NCBI RefSeq assembly: GCF_003947455.1
Contig: NZ_QHJH01000005.1
Coordinates: 1-64,000, forward strand
Direction of reading: 5' to 3'
Origin: Streptomyces sp. WAC 04229
GTDB lineage: Bacteria; Actinomycetota; Actinomycetes; Streptomycetales; Streptomycetaceae
DNA length: 64,000 nt
The notes under the pieces are model-generated. The model did no database searches and had not been told where the DNA came from. It saw nothing but the letters and a program-made list of their open reading frames with translations. A program made the position numbers and the translations under genes. This document shows positions 7,099-13,924 of the stretch, piece by piece (the stretch's first letter is position 1; each line of letters begins with the position of its first letter).

Positions 7099-8638
7099 AC
7101 TCGTGGTCGTCGGTGCGGGTCCGGCCGGGCTCGCGGCGGCGCTGGCGGCGGACGCGCGAGGGGTACGGGTCACCGTCCTGGACGGCGCGGACGGGCCGGG
7201 CGGGCAGTACTTCCGGCAGCCCGCCGCCGCACTGGACGCCCGTCGGCCCCGGGCGCTGCACCACCGGTGGCGCGCCTGGGAGCGGCTCCGGGACGCACTC
7301 GCCACCAGCGGCGTACGCGTCCTGCCGGACCATCACGTCTGGTACGTGGAGGCGAGGTCCGGTGCCTTCACCGTGCACTCCCTGCTCGGCCCCGAGCAGG
7401 AGGAGCCGGCCGCCGTGCACGCCGACGCGGTGCTGCTCGCCACCGGCGGCTACGAACACGTCCTGCCCTTCCCCGGCTGGACCCTGCCCGGCGTCGTCAC
7501 GGCCGGCGGCGCCCAGGCCATGCTCAAGGGCGGTCTCGTGGTGCCCGGACGGACCGCCGTCGTCGCCGGGACCGGGCCGCTGCTGCTGCCCGTGGCCACC
7601 GGCCTCGCGGCGGCCGGGGTGCGGGTCGCGGCGCTCGTGGAGTCGGCCGACCCGCGCCACGTCGCCCGGCAGGCCCGCGCCCTGGCCGGCAAGTTCCCGG
7701 AGGCCGCCGGATACGCGGCCCGGCTGCTGCGCCACCGCGTCCGCCCCCGCACCCGGCACACCGTCGTCCGCGCCCACGGCGACGACCGCCTCGCCGGTGT
7801 CACCGTCGCCGCCCTCGACGCCGACGGACGCGTGCGGCGCGGCACCGGGAGGTACCTGCCCTGCGACACCCTGGCCGTCGGCCACGGCATGCTCCCGCAC
7901 ACCGACCTCGCCGACGGGCTCGGCTGCCGCCCGGACGGACCGACGGTGGCCGTCGACGCCGAACAGCGCACCAGCGTCCCCGGCGTGTGGGCGGCGGGGG
8001 AGGCCACCGGTGTCGGCGGCGCCCAGCTCGCGCTCGCCGAGGGGCACATCGCCGGACGTTCGGTCGCCGCCCGGCTGCGCGGCACCGAGCCCGACCCCGC
8101 CGGATGGGCAGCGGCCGCCAGGACCCGGGACCGGCTGCGGCGGTCCGCGGACGCCCTCGCCGCCGCCTTCACGCCACCCGCCGCCTGGACCGGGCGGATC
8201 ACCGACGACACCCTCGTCTGCCGCTGCGAGGAGGTCACCGCCGGTGCCGTCCGCGAGGCCGTCGACGAACTGGGCGCGGGCGACGTCCGCACCGTGAAGC
8301 TGCTGACCCGGGCCGGGATGGGCTGGTGCCAGGGCCGGATGTGCGGCGCCGCCGTCGCGGGCATCGCGGGATGCGAACCGGCGCCCTCCCGGCGCGTCTT
8401 CGCCCGCCCCGTACCGCTGGGCGTCCTCGCCCGCCCGGAACCCGACCCGCGAGAAGAGAACCCCGACCCGCGGGCAGAGAGTCCTGACCCGCGAGCAGAG
8501 AGTCCTGAACCGCGAGCAGCGGGCCCCGACCCGCGAGCAGCGGGCCCCGACCCGCGAGCAGAGAGTCCTGAACCGCGAGCAGCGAGCCCCGAACCACGTG
8601 AAGAAGCCCCCCGACGGCCCGAGAGAGGACCCTCATGA
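7088..8638 (+). CDS. FAD/NAD(P)-binding subunit with BFD-like iron-sulfur domain and repeat tail
   Basis: A 516-residue HcnB/OoxA-like subunit. Residues 1-35 form the first dinucleotide fold ('LVVVGAGPAGLAAAL'), a second nucleotide-binding segment follows near 155 ('AVVAGTGPLLLPVA'), and residues about 375-430 are a BFD-like 2Fe-2S domain ('LVCRCEEVT' and 'WCQGRMCG'). The last 65 residues are unusual: eight tandem 7-residue units of the type PDPRAES/PEPRAAG, absent from usual family members and probably disordered. Start ATG 7088 lies inside the previous gene. Its TGA overlaps the next start as ATGA. The enzyme core assignment is firm; the tail has no known role. Confidence 0.8.
   Translation: MRTELVVVGAGPAGLAAALAADARGVRVTVLDGADGPGGQYFRQPAAALDARRPRALHHRWRAWERLRDALATSGVRVLPDHHVWYVEARSGAFTVHSLLGPEQEEPAAVHADAVLLATGGYEHVLPFPGWTLPGVVTAGGAQAMLKGGLVVPGRTAVVAGTGPLLLPVATGLAAAGVRVAALVESADPRHVARQARALAGKFPEAAGYAARLLRHRVRPRTRHTVVRAHGDDRLAGVTVAALDADGRVRRGTGRYLPCDTLAVGHGMLPHTDLADGLGCRPDGPTVAVDAEQRTSVPGVWAAGEATGVGGAQLALAEGHIAGRSVAARLRGTEPDPAGWAAAARTRDRLRRSADALAAAFTPPAAWTGRITDDTLVCRCEEVTAGAVREAVDELGAGDVRTVKLLTRAGMGWCQGRMCGAAVAGIAGCEPAPSRRVFARPVPLGVLARPEPDPREENPDPRAESPDPRAESPEPRAAGPDPRAAGPDPRAESPEPRAASPEPREEAPRRPERGPS
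8441..8608 (+). repeat. eight tandem 21-bp repeats encoding a Pro/Arg/acidic tail
   Basis: Eight in-phase copies of a 21-bp unit (CCCGACCCGCGAGCAGAGAGT-like) run without spacers from 8441 to 8608 within the 3' end of the FAD subunit gene. Each encodes seven residues. Copies differ by a few bases, and identical pairs are interleaved, which suggests repeated unequal exchange or slippage. Confidence 0.9.
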
Positions 8639-9525
8639 CCGACCACCGTCCCTGGCGCGGCGTCCTCGTCGCCACCGCGCTCCCGCTCCACGACGACCTC
8701 TCCGTCGACCACGACGCCTACGCCGAGCACTGCGCCTGGCTCGTGGCCAACGGCTGCGACGGCGTGGTCCCCAACGGCTCCCTCGGCGAGTACCAGGTGC
8801 TCACCCCCGAGGAGCGTGCCCGGGTCGTCGAGACCGCCGTCGCAGCGGTCGGCGGACAGCGCGTCATGCCGGGCGTCGCCGCCTACGGGTCCGCCGAGGC
8901 CCGCCGCTGGGCCGAGCAGGCGGGCGAGGCGGGCTGCGGGGCGGTGATGCTGCTGCCGCCCAACGCCTACCGGGCCGACGAGCGTTCCGTCCTCGCGCAC
9001 TACGCCGAGGTCGCCCGGACCGGGCTGCCGGTGGTCGCCTACAACAACCCCATCGACACCAAGGTCGACCTGGTGCCCGAGCTGCTGGCCCGACTGCACG
9101 GCGAGGGTCACGTCCAAGCGGTGAAGGAGTTCTCCGGCGACGTCCGCCGGGCCTACCGCATCGCCGAACTCGCCCCCGACCTGGACCTGCTGGTCGGCGC
9201 CGACGACGTCCTGCTGGAGCTGGCGATCGCCGGGGCGAAGGGCTGGATCGCCGGATACCCCAACGCGCTGCCCGCCGCCTGCGTCGAGCTGTACCGCGCG
9301 GCCGTCGCCGGCGACCTGGCCACGGCCGAGCCGCTCTACCGGCAGCTGCACCCCCTGCTGCGCTGGGACTCGAAGGTCGAGTTCGTCCAGGCCATCAAGG
9401 CCTCCATGGACCTCGCCGGACGCCGCGGCGGTCCCTGCCGCCCACCCCGCGTGCCGCTGCTGCCCGCGCAGGAGGCCGCAGTCCGCGCCGCCACCGAGAA
9501 GGCACTCGCGGCCGGACTGGCGTAG
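8635..9525 (+). CDS. DapA-family 1-pyrroline-4-hydroxy-2-carboxylate deaminase
   Basis: A 296-residue class I aldolase-fold protein of the dihydrodipicolinate synthase/N-acetylneuraminate lyase family. The Schiff-base lysine is K164 in 'AVKEFSGD' and the supporting tyrosine is Y136 in 'VAYNNP'. In hydroxyproline pathways this family deaminates pyrroline-4-hydroxy-2-carboxylate to 2-oxoglutarate semialdehyde, and the flanking dehydrogenase and epimerase genes support that reaction here. Start ATG 8635 overlaps the upstream stop and has GAGGA 5 nt before it. Without the context a generic DHDPS-like aldolase would be the safe name. Confidence 0.85.
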   Translation: MTDHRPWRGVLVATALPLHDDLSVDHDAYAEHCAWLVANGCDGVVPNGSLGEYQVLTPEERARVVETAVAAVGGQRVMPGVAAYGSAEARRWAEQAGEAGCGAVMLLPPNAYRADERSVLAHYAEVARTGLPVVAYNNPIDTKVDLVPELLARLHGEGHVQAVKEFSGDVRRAYRIAELAPDLDLLVGADDVLLELAIAGAKGWIAGYPNALPAACVELYRAAVAGDLATAEPLYRQLHPLLRWDSKVEFVQAIKASMDLAGRRGGPCRPPRVPLLPAQEAAVRAATEKALAAGLA

Positions 9526-9549
9526 CGGAAGCGCGAGGAGGGGAGCACC

Positions 9550-10551
9550 ATGCGCAGCAAGCTCGTCCTGCACGCCGTCGACTCGCACACCGAGGGCATG
9601 CCCACCCGGGTGATCACCGGCGGCATCGGCACCATCCCGGGCGCGACCATGAACGAACGGCGGCTGTACTTCCGCGAACACCGGGACGACGTCAAGCGGT
9701 TGCTGATGAACGAGCCGCGCGGGCACGCCGCCATGAGCGGTGCGATCCTCCAGCCGCCCACCCGGAGCGACTGCGACTGGGGCGTCGTCTACATCGAGGT
9801 CTCCGGCTACCTCGCCATGTGCGGCCACGGCACCATCGGTGTGGCGACCGTCCTGGTGGAGACCGGCATGGTCGAGGTCGTCGAACCCGTCACCGCCATC
9901 CGCCTCGACACCCCCGCCGGGGTAGTCGTCGCCGAGGTCGCGGTGGAGGGCGGCGCCGCCAGGGCCGTGACCCTGCGGAACGTACCGTCCTTCGCCGTCG
10001 GCCTCGACCGAGAGGCGACCCTGCCCGACGGCCGGACGGTGACGTACGACCTCGCCTACGGCGGGAACTTCTACGCGATCCTGCCGCTGGAGCGGCTCGG
10101 GCTGCCCTTCGACCGGTCCCGCAAGGACGACATCCTCGCCGCCGGTCTGTCCCTGATGGCCGCGATCAACGCCGAGGGCGAACCGGTACACCCCGAAGAC
10201 CCGTCCATCCACGGCTGCCACCATGTCCAGGTGACCGCACCCGACTCCACCGCCCGCCACTCCCGGCACGCCATGGTGATCCACCCCGGCTGGTTCGACC
10301 GCTCGCCCTGCGGCACCGGCACCAGCGCCCGCATGGCACAGCTGCACGCCCGGGGCGAACTCCCGCCGCACACCGAGTTCGTGAACGAGTCCTTCATCGG
10401 CACCCGGTTCACCGGCCGGCTGCTCGGCACCACCGAGGTCGCCGGGCACCCGGCCGTCCTGCCCAGCTTCACCGGCCGCGCCTGGATCACCGGAACCGCC
10501 CAGTACCTGCTGGACCCCGAGGACCCCTTCCCGGCGGGGTTCGTACTGTGA
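9550..10551 (+). CDS. 4-hydroxyproline 2-epimerase (proline racemase family)
   Basis: A 333-residue member of the proline racemase superfamily. Both catalytic cysteines are present: C91 in 'MCGHGTIG' and C254 in 'SPCGTGTSARMA', which together distinguish epimerases from the dehydratase branch. It should interconvert trans-4-hydroxy-L-proline and cis-4-hydroxy-D-proline, feeding the dehydrogenase encoded upstream. A strong ribosome site, GAGGAGGGG, precedes ATG 9550. The stop overlaps the GntR start as GTGA. Collagen or plant cell-wall hydroxyproline is the likely soil source, by inference. Confidence 0.9.
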   Translation: MRSKLVLHAVDSHTEGMPTRVITGGIGTIPGATMNERRLYFREHRDDVKRLLMNEPRGHAAMSGAILQPPTRSDCDWGVVYIEVSGYLAMCGHGTIGVATVLVETGMVEVVEPVTAIRLDTPAGVVVAEVAVEGGAARAVTLRNVPSFAVGLDREATLPDGRTVTYDLAYGGNFYAILPLERLGLPFDRSRKDDILAAGLSLMAAINAEGEPVHPEDPSIHGCHHVQVTAPDSTARHSRHAMVIHPGWFDRSPCGTGTSARMAQLHARGELPPHTEFVNESFIGTRFTGRLLGTTEVAGHPAVLPSFTGRAWITGTAQYLLDPEDPFPAGFVL

Positions 10552-11222
10552 GCGCCTCCGGTCCCGCGCTGCCGGTCCTCGGCGGCCGCAAGCCCAGCCA
10601 CCGCGAGCGGGTCGTCGAGGCGCTGCGCGCCGCCCTGATCGCGGGCGAACTGCGCCCCGGCGAGGTCTACTCGGCGCCCGGCCTCGCCGCCCGCTTCGGT
10701 GTCTCCGCCACCCCCGTCCGCGAGGCGATGCTCGACCTGGTCAGGGAGGGCCTGGTCGACACCGTGCCCAACAAGGGGTTCCGGGTCACCGCCGTCTCCG
10801 AACGGCAGCTCGACGAGTACACCCACGTCCGCTCGCTGATCGAGATCCCCACCACGACCGGGCTCGCCACCACCGCCGACACCGTCGCCCTCCAGGCGCT
10901 GCGCCCCGTCGCCGAGGAGATCGTCACCTCCGCGCTGGCCGGCGACCTCATCGCGTACGTCGACGCCGACCTCCGCTTCCACCTGGGCCTGCTGGAACTC
11001 GCGGGCAACGCCCACCTGGTGGAGGTCGTACGGGACCTGCGCCGCCGCTCCCGGCTCTACGGGCTGACGGCTCTGGCGGAACAGGGGCGGCTCCAGGCGT
11101 CTGCGGAGGAGCACCTGGAGATCCTCGACGCGCTGCTCGCCCGCGACGAGGAGGCCGTGCGAGCAGTGATGACACGGCACCTGGGACACGTACGAGGGCT
11201 GTGGGCGGCCCCGGGTCGGTGA
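10548..11222 (+). CDS. GntR-family regulator with FCD domain
   Basis: A 224-residue regulator. Residues about 15-80 form the winged helix ('LRPGEVYSAPGLAARFGVSATPVREAM', with the usual 'TPVREA' recognition helix), and 95-215 form an FCD ligand-binding domain with acidic and His residues ('DADLRFHLGLLE', 'HLEILDAL', 'MTRHLGHV') able to hold a metal. GTG 10548 overlaps the epimerase stop. Being the last gene of the operon, it probably autoregulates; the TATGTGACATA site at 5632-5642 is a good candidate target. The inducer is likely a hydroxyproline isomer or pathway intermediate, by inference. Confidence 0.85.
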   Translation: MSASGPALPVLGGRKPSHRERVVEALRAALIAGELRPGEVYSAPGLAARFGVSATPVREAMLDLVREGLVDTVPNKGFRVTAVSERQLDEYTHVRSLIEIPTTTGLATTADTVALQALRPVAEEIVTSALAGDLIAYVDADLRFHLGLLELAGNAHLVEVVRDLRRRSRLYGLTALAEQGRLQASAEEHLEILDALLARDEEAVRAVMTRHLGHVRGLWAAPGR

Positions 11223-11511
11223 GACGGCGGCGCGTCGGTCCCACGGGAGAGAGCGCCCCCCCGTTTCGCCGCCTGGATCCGCTCGTACACCCGAGTGCGC
11301 AGCTCGGCGAAGCGGGGGGCACCCGGGTGTGCGCCTGGTCGCGCTCGGCCGGCAGGTCGACCTCGCTCGCGGCCATGCCTTCGGTGGGCGCGTCTCAAGC
11401 GCGTGATGCGGAAGACCAGATGACCGTCATCCGCCACCACAAGCGCCCTCGTCGATTGGCGGCGGGCAGGTCACGCCAGGCGAACGGTGCTCCCCGGCGG
11501 CCCGACCGATG
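11223..11511. other. intergenic stretch with possible decayed coding remnant
   Basis: No complete gene is seen. On the minus strand two frames give protein-like pieces that could join only with a frameshift: one starting 'MAASEVDLPAERD' at about 11376 and one containing 'RFAELRTRVYERIQAAKRGG'. They suggest an eroded gene of unknown family. No terminator with a short loop was found after the GntR gene. Confidence 0.35.
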
Positions 11512-12210
11512 TCAGCTCTGGGCCGGCGCTGCCTGTCGAACGTCTGCCTCCGCGAGACCGCCGGGCGAGAAGACCGCGGCAGCGATCCGAAGCCGAGGCG
11601 GCAGAGAGGCCCACAGCTCGTCGAGAAGACCGCGGCGGTTTCCGGCGGCGACGCGGACCTCGGTGAACGGGTCCCCGGTCGCGATCTCGTGCCCGTCCGA
11701 GCGATACGTAGTCATGAGCACCCCCTCACCGGGCTTCAGGTGACTGACCTCCAAAGTCAACCGGTTCGTGGCCGTGCGCCCCCCGCTGCTGTGTCGCGCG
11801 GCGCCGAACCAGGCTCGCCCGCCGACCTGGCCGTCAGCGACGACGGTCAGCCGGGGAGTAAAGATCGGCGGGTCCGGTTCGTAGTCCAAGCCGTCCAGGG
11901 CCTGGGCAGGAAGCCCCCCGGAGTCGAGCCGGTCGGCGACGGTGGCGACTTGTTCGCCATTGCCGAAGACCAGCCACTGACCGCTCTGGCGGGCGGCGAC
12001 GTAGTGACGCAGATGATCGTGTGCGCTCGATTCCGACGGGGCGACGAGCAGCGTTCCCTCCGGAGTGCGGTGCAGAGCGCGGGCCTTGGAGGCCGGGCTT
12101 CGTCCCGTGAGGAAGTACCCGCCAAGCGAGTCCCCGTCGCCGGTTCGGCACCACAGCACCCCGCGTCCGGGGTAGTGGTTGTCCGCCAGTGCGTTCTTCA
12201 ACCCGTTCAC
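11512..12210 (-). CDS. IMP cyclohydrolase (PurO)-like protein
   Basis: A 232-residue protein whose N-terminal 'NHYPGRGVLWCRTGDG' and 'YFLTGRSPASKARAL' match the pattern of the PurO-type IMP cyclohydrolase family, known from archaeal purine synthesis and scattered in bacteria. The middle and C-terminal parts ('NRLTLEVSHLKPGEGVLMTTYRSDG') fit the same domain. I prefer GTG 12210, which has AAGGAG 8 nt upstream, over ATG 12234. Streptomyces already makes IMP with the bifunctional PurH, so this copy may act on another nucleotide or be a repurposed fold. It stands alone in a gene-poor stretch; neighbours give no clue. Confidence 0.55.
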   Translation of the reverse strand: MNGLKNALADNHYPGRGVLWCRTGDGDSLGGYFLTGRSPASKARALHRTPEGTLLVAPSESSAHDHLRHYVAARQSGQWLVFGNGEQVATVADRLDSGGLPAQALDGLDYEPDPPIFTPRLTVVADGQVGGRAWFGAARHSSGGRTATNRLTLEVSHLKPGEGVLMTTYRSDGHEIATGDPFTEVRVAAGNRRGLLDELWASLPPRLRIAAAVFSPGGLAEADVRQAAPAQS

Positions 12211-12942
12211 CGAGCAGCACTCCTTCGCGTTCATGGCGTCCCCGCATCGCGCGAAGCCGTCGACGACATCCAGACGACATCCAAGCGAATCGTGAGGCGA
12301 GGCCGTTCGCGGGGGCTGCCATCGGGCCTGTCACAGCCACTCGTTGGTCGCCGGGGCCAGCACGGTTGCCTCGTGGCGGCCGGAGAAGAAGGCGCCCCGG
12401 AAGTCTCCGCGCGCCACATGAGCCCTCCGGGACATGGTCTGCGGTCAGGTGCAGGCGTGCTGGTAGGGGGCCTCGCGCGCGTTGGGTCCGTCACCTCGCG
12501 ACTGACCCCGTCCGGGGCGCATGCGACCGCAGGCGCTCGTGCTGTCGCCGTGCGGCGGATACAGGACGTGCGCGGCTCCATGCCCGGCCTTGTCCAGACC
12601 GTCGGCCGCGCGCTGCGGATGCGCCCGGCGAGCGCAAGGTCGCCTCCCTCGCGGTGCCCGTTCTGCCCGGCCCGGCGAGACGGCCGACACCGTGCTCACT
12701 CCGCGCGCGTTGGCCGGCGTCCGCTGCCTCCCCGCACTGGCGGAGTACGGCCTCGCGGCATGTGCGACCGCCTCGACGTGTACACGAGGGCCCACGCCGC
12801 CGCGCGGCTCGAGGACCCTGTGGGCCGGTAGCCGTTCCGGTCGTCGCCGTGTGCGTCCACCCCTTACGGGTAACAGGGACCCATCCGTGTACCGCCTGCG
12901 GTAGACCGAAGCCCAGGCCCGAGCGAGCGAGGAGGGTACCGC
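12211..12942. other. 732-bp gap without a convincing gene; probable eroded sequence
   Basis: Several frames contain short protein-like runs broken by stops or frame changes. Examples are a 34-codon minus-strand frame at 12331-12435 ending 'LAPATNEWL' without a ribosome site, and plus-strand pieces 'VLTPRALAGVRCLPALAEYGLA' (about 12690-12760) and 'CDRLDVYTRAHAAARLEDPVGR' ending at 12831 in a different frame. This looks like one or two pseudogenes beyond recognition. The end of the gap should hold the promoter of the SRPBCC gene. Confidence 0.4.
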
Positions 12943-13368
12943 GTGTCCGCTTCCCTGGTGGAGACAGTCGACATCAATGCGCCCGTGTCCGTGACCTGGT
13001 CCCTGTGGAGCGACGTGACGAGGTGGCCGTCGTTCCTGAGCCACGTCCGCCTGGTTCAGCCCTTGGACGAGCGCCGCTTCGCCTGGCAGCTCGCCCTGCC
13101 CGGCGCGGACAGGAACTTCGTCGCCGAGCTCACCGAGGTGGTGGAGGAGAACCGGATCGCCTGGCGGACCACGGAGGGGGTGGACCACGCGGGCGTCGTC
13201 ACCTTCCACCGGCTCAGCGACACGACGAGCAGGGTCACCCTCCAGATCGAGTACGACCCCAAGGGGTTCATCGAGCACCTGGGCGCGCTGACGAACCTGG
13301 ACTCCACGCTCGCCAACTACGACCTGGGCGAGTTCCAGAAGCTCGCGGAGACCGCGGCGGCAACCTGA
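12943..13368 (+). CDS. SRPBCC-fold polyketide cyclase/dehydrase-like protein
   Basis: A 141-residue protein of the START/Bet v1-like SRPBCC superfamily: 'VDINAPVSVTWSLWSDVTRWPSF' is the classic N-terminal strand-helix entry and the C-terminal 50 residues form the long helix over the cavity. These proteins bind hydrophobic ligands, and some cyclise or dehydrate polyketides. Start GTG 12943 follows GAGGAGGG. No polyketide genes are nearby, so a general ligand-binding role is as likely as an enzyme activity. Confidence 0.75.
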   Translation: MSASLVETVDINAPVSVTWSLWSDVTRWPSFLSHVRLVQPLDERRFAWQLALPGADRNFVAELTEVVEENRIAWRTTEGVDHAGVVTFHRLSDTTSRVTLQIEYDPKGFIEHLGALTNLDSTLANYDLGEFQKLAETAAAT

Positions 13369-13924
13369 GAACCGGAGACTTTCGAACCGCGCCGGACGGG
13401 GCGGCCGAGGCCGGTCGTGGAGGAGGGCCCCGCGCCGTCACCGCGCGCCTGGATCAGGTCGGCTGCGATAAGGACGGTTCAGGAAGGAGCCGTCCCGGCA
13501 GGACTCGATGAACGCCTCATCGATCTCCGTGACCGGTGAGAACTCGGGGCACTGGATGCCTGCCGGGAGCCCGGGGACGCTCCCGACCGCGGTCGTGCTC
13601 GTCGGCGAGTCACCGACGAGGATCGCACGTCAGCGGATACGGGTGGGGCGTGCGTGTTGTCCGGAGAGGCGGTCGCGCCGTACGGCGTCGAGGGCGGTGT
13701 TCCCCGGCCTCGGCGCCATGCCCAGCCGACGCCCAGCTCCCGCAGGCGACGTGCCTCCACCCCGGCACGGATCCTTCCGTCCGGCGGAAACCTTCCGCCC
13801 GGCCGCCGGTCCCGCGAAGTTACCCGTGCGTTCCGCACGTCGGAGTCATGACAGCGGTAACTGTCCGGAGCGGTACGCCGCGTGACAGCGTCATCCCCGT
13901 CAGCGACCGGCGGAGGGAGAAGGC
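13369..13924. other. 556-bp gap: possible minus-strand gene fragment, then ramC promoter
   Basis: On the minus strand 13438-13629 is open for about 63 codons with good protein character ('GIQCPEFSPVTEIDEAFIES') but has no start codon and is closed by a stop upstream, so it is probably a fragment. The last 90 bp hold the ramC promoter region: TGACAGCG repeats at 13849-13856 and 13883-13890, and AGCGGTA repeats at 13853-13859 and 13869-13875. Confidence 0.4.
13849..13893 (+). promoter_or_regulatory. repeat cluster upstream of ramC, candidate RamR sites
   Basis: TGACAGCG occurs twice, 34 bp apart (13849-13856, 13883-13890), and AGCGGTA twice, 16 bp apart (13853-13859, 13869-13875). They lie 32-76 bp before the ramC start. 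In S. coelicolor RamR is known to bind the ramC promoter region; whether these repeats are its sites is inferred from position only. Confidence 0.4.

Noticed and set aside
8441..8608. Possible CRISPR array or minisatellite
   Set aside because: The 21-bp units are contiguous with no spacers and stay in frame inside a coding region, so they are a protein repeat.
11226..11273. GGCGGCG/CGCCGCC inverted repeat after the GntR gene as a terminator
   Set aside because: The loop is 34 nt long and the stem only 7 bp, too weak to claim.
12331..12435. 34-codon minus-strand frame with good protein character
   Set aside because: No ribosome site, no recognisable family, and it lies in a stretch with other broken frames; kept only as a note in the gap entry.
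13438..13629. 63-codon minus-strand frame resembling part of a real protein
   Set aside because: It has no start codon before the upstream stop, so it is at most a fragment.
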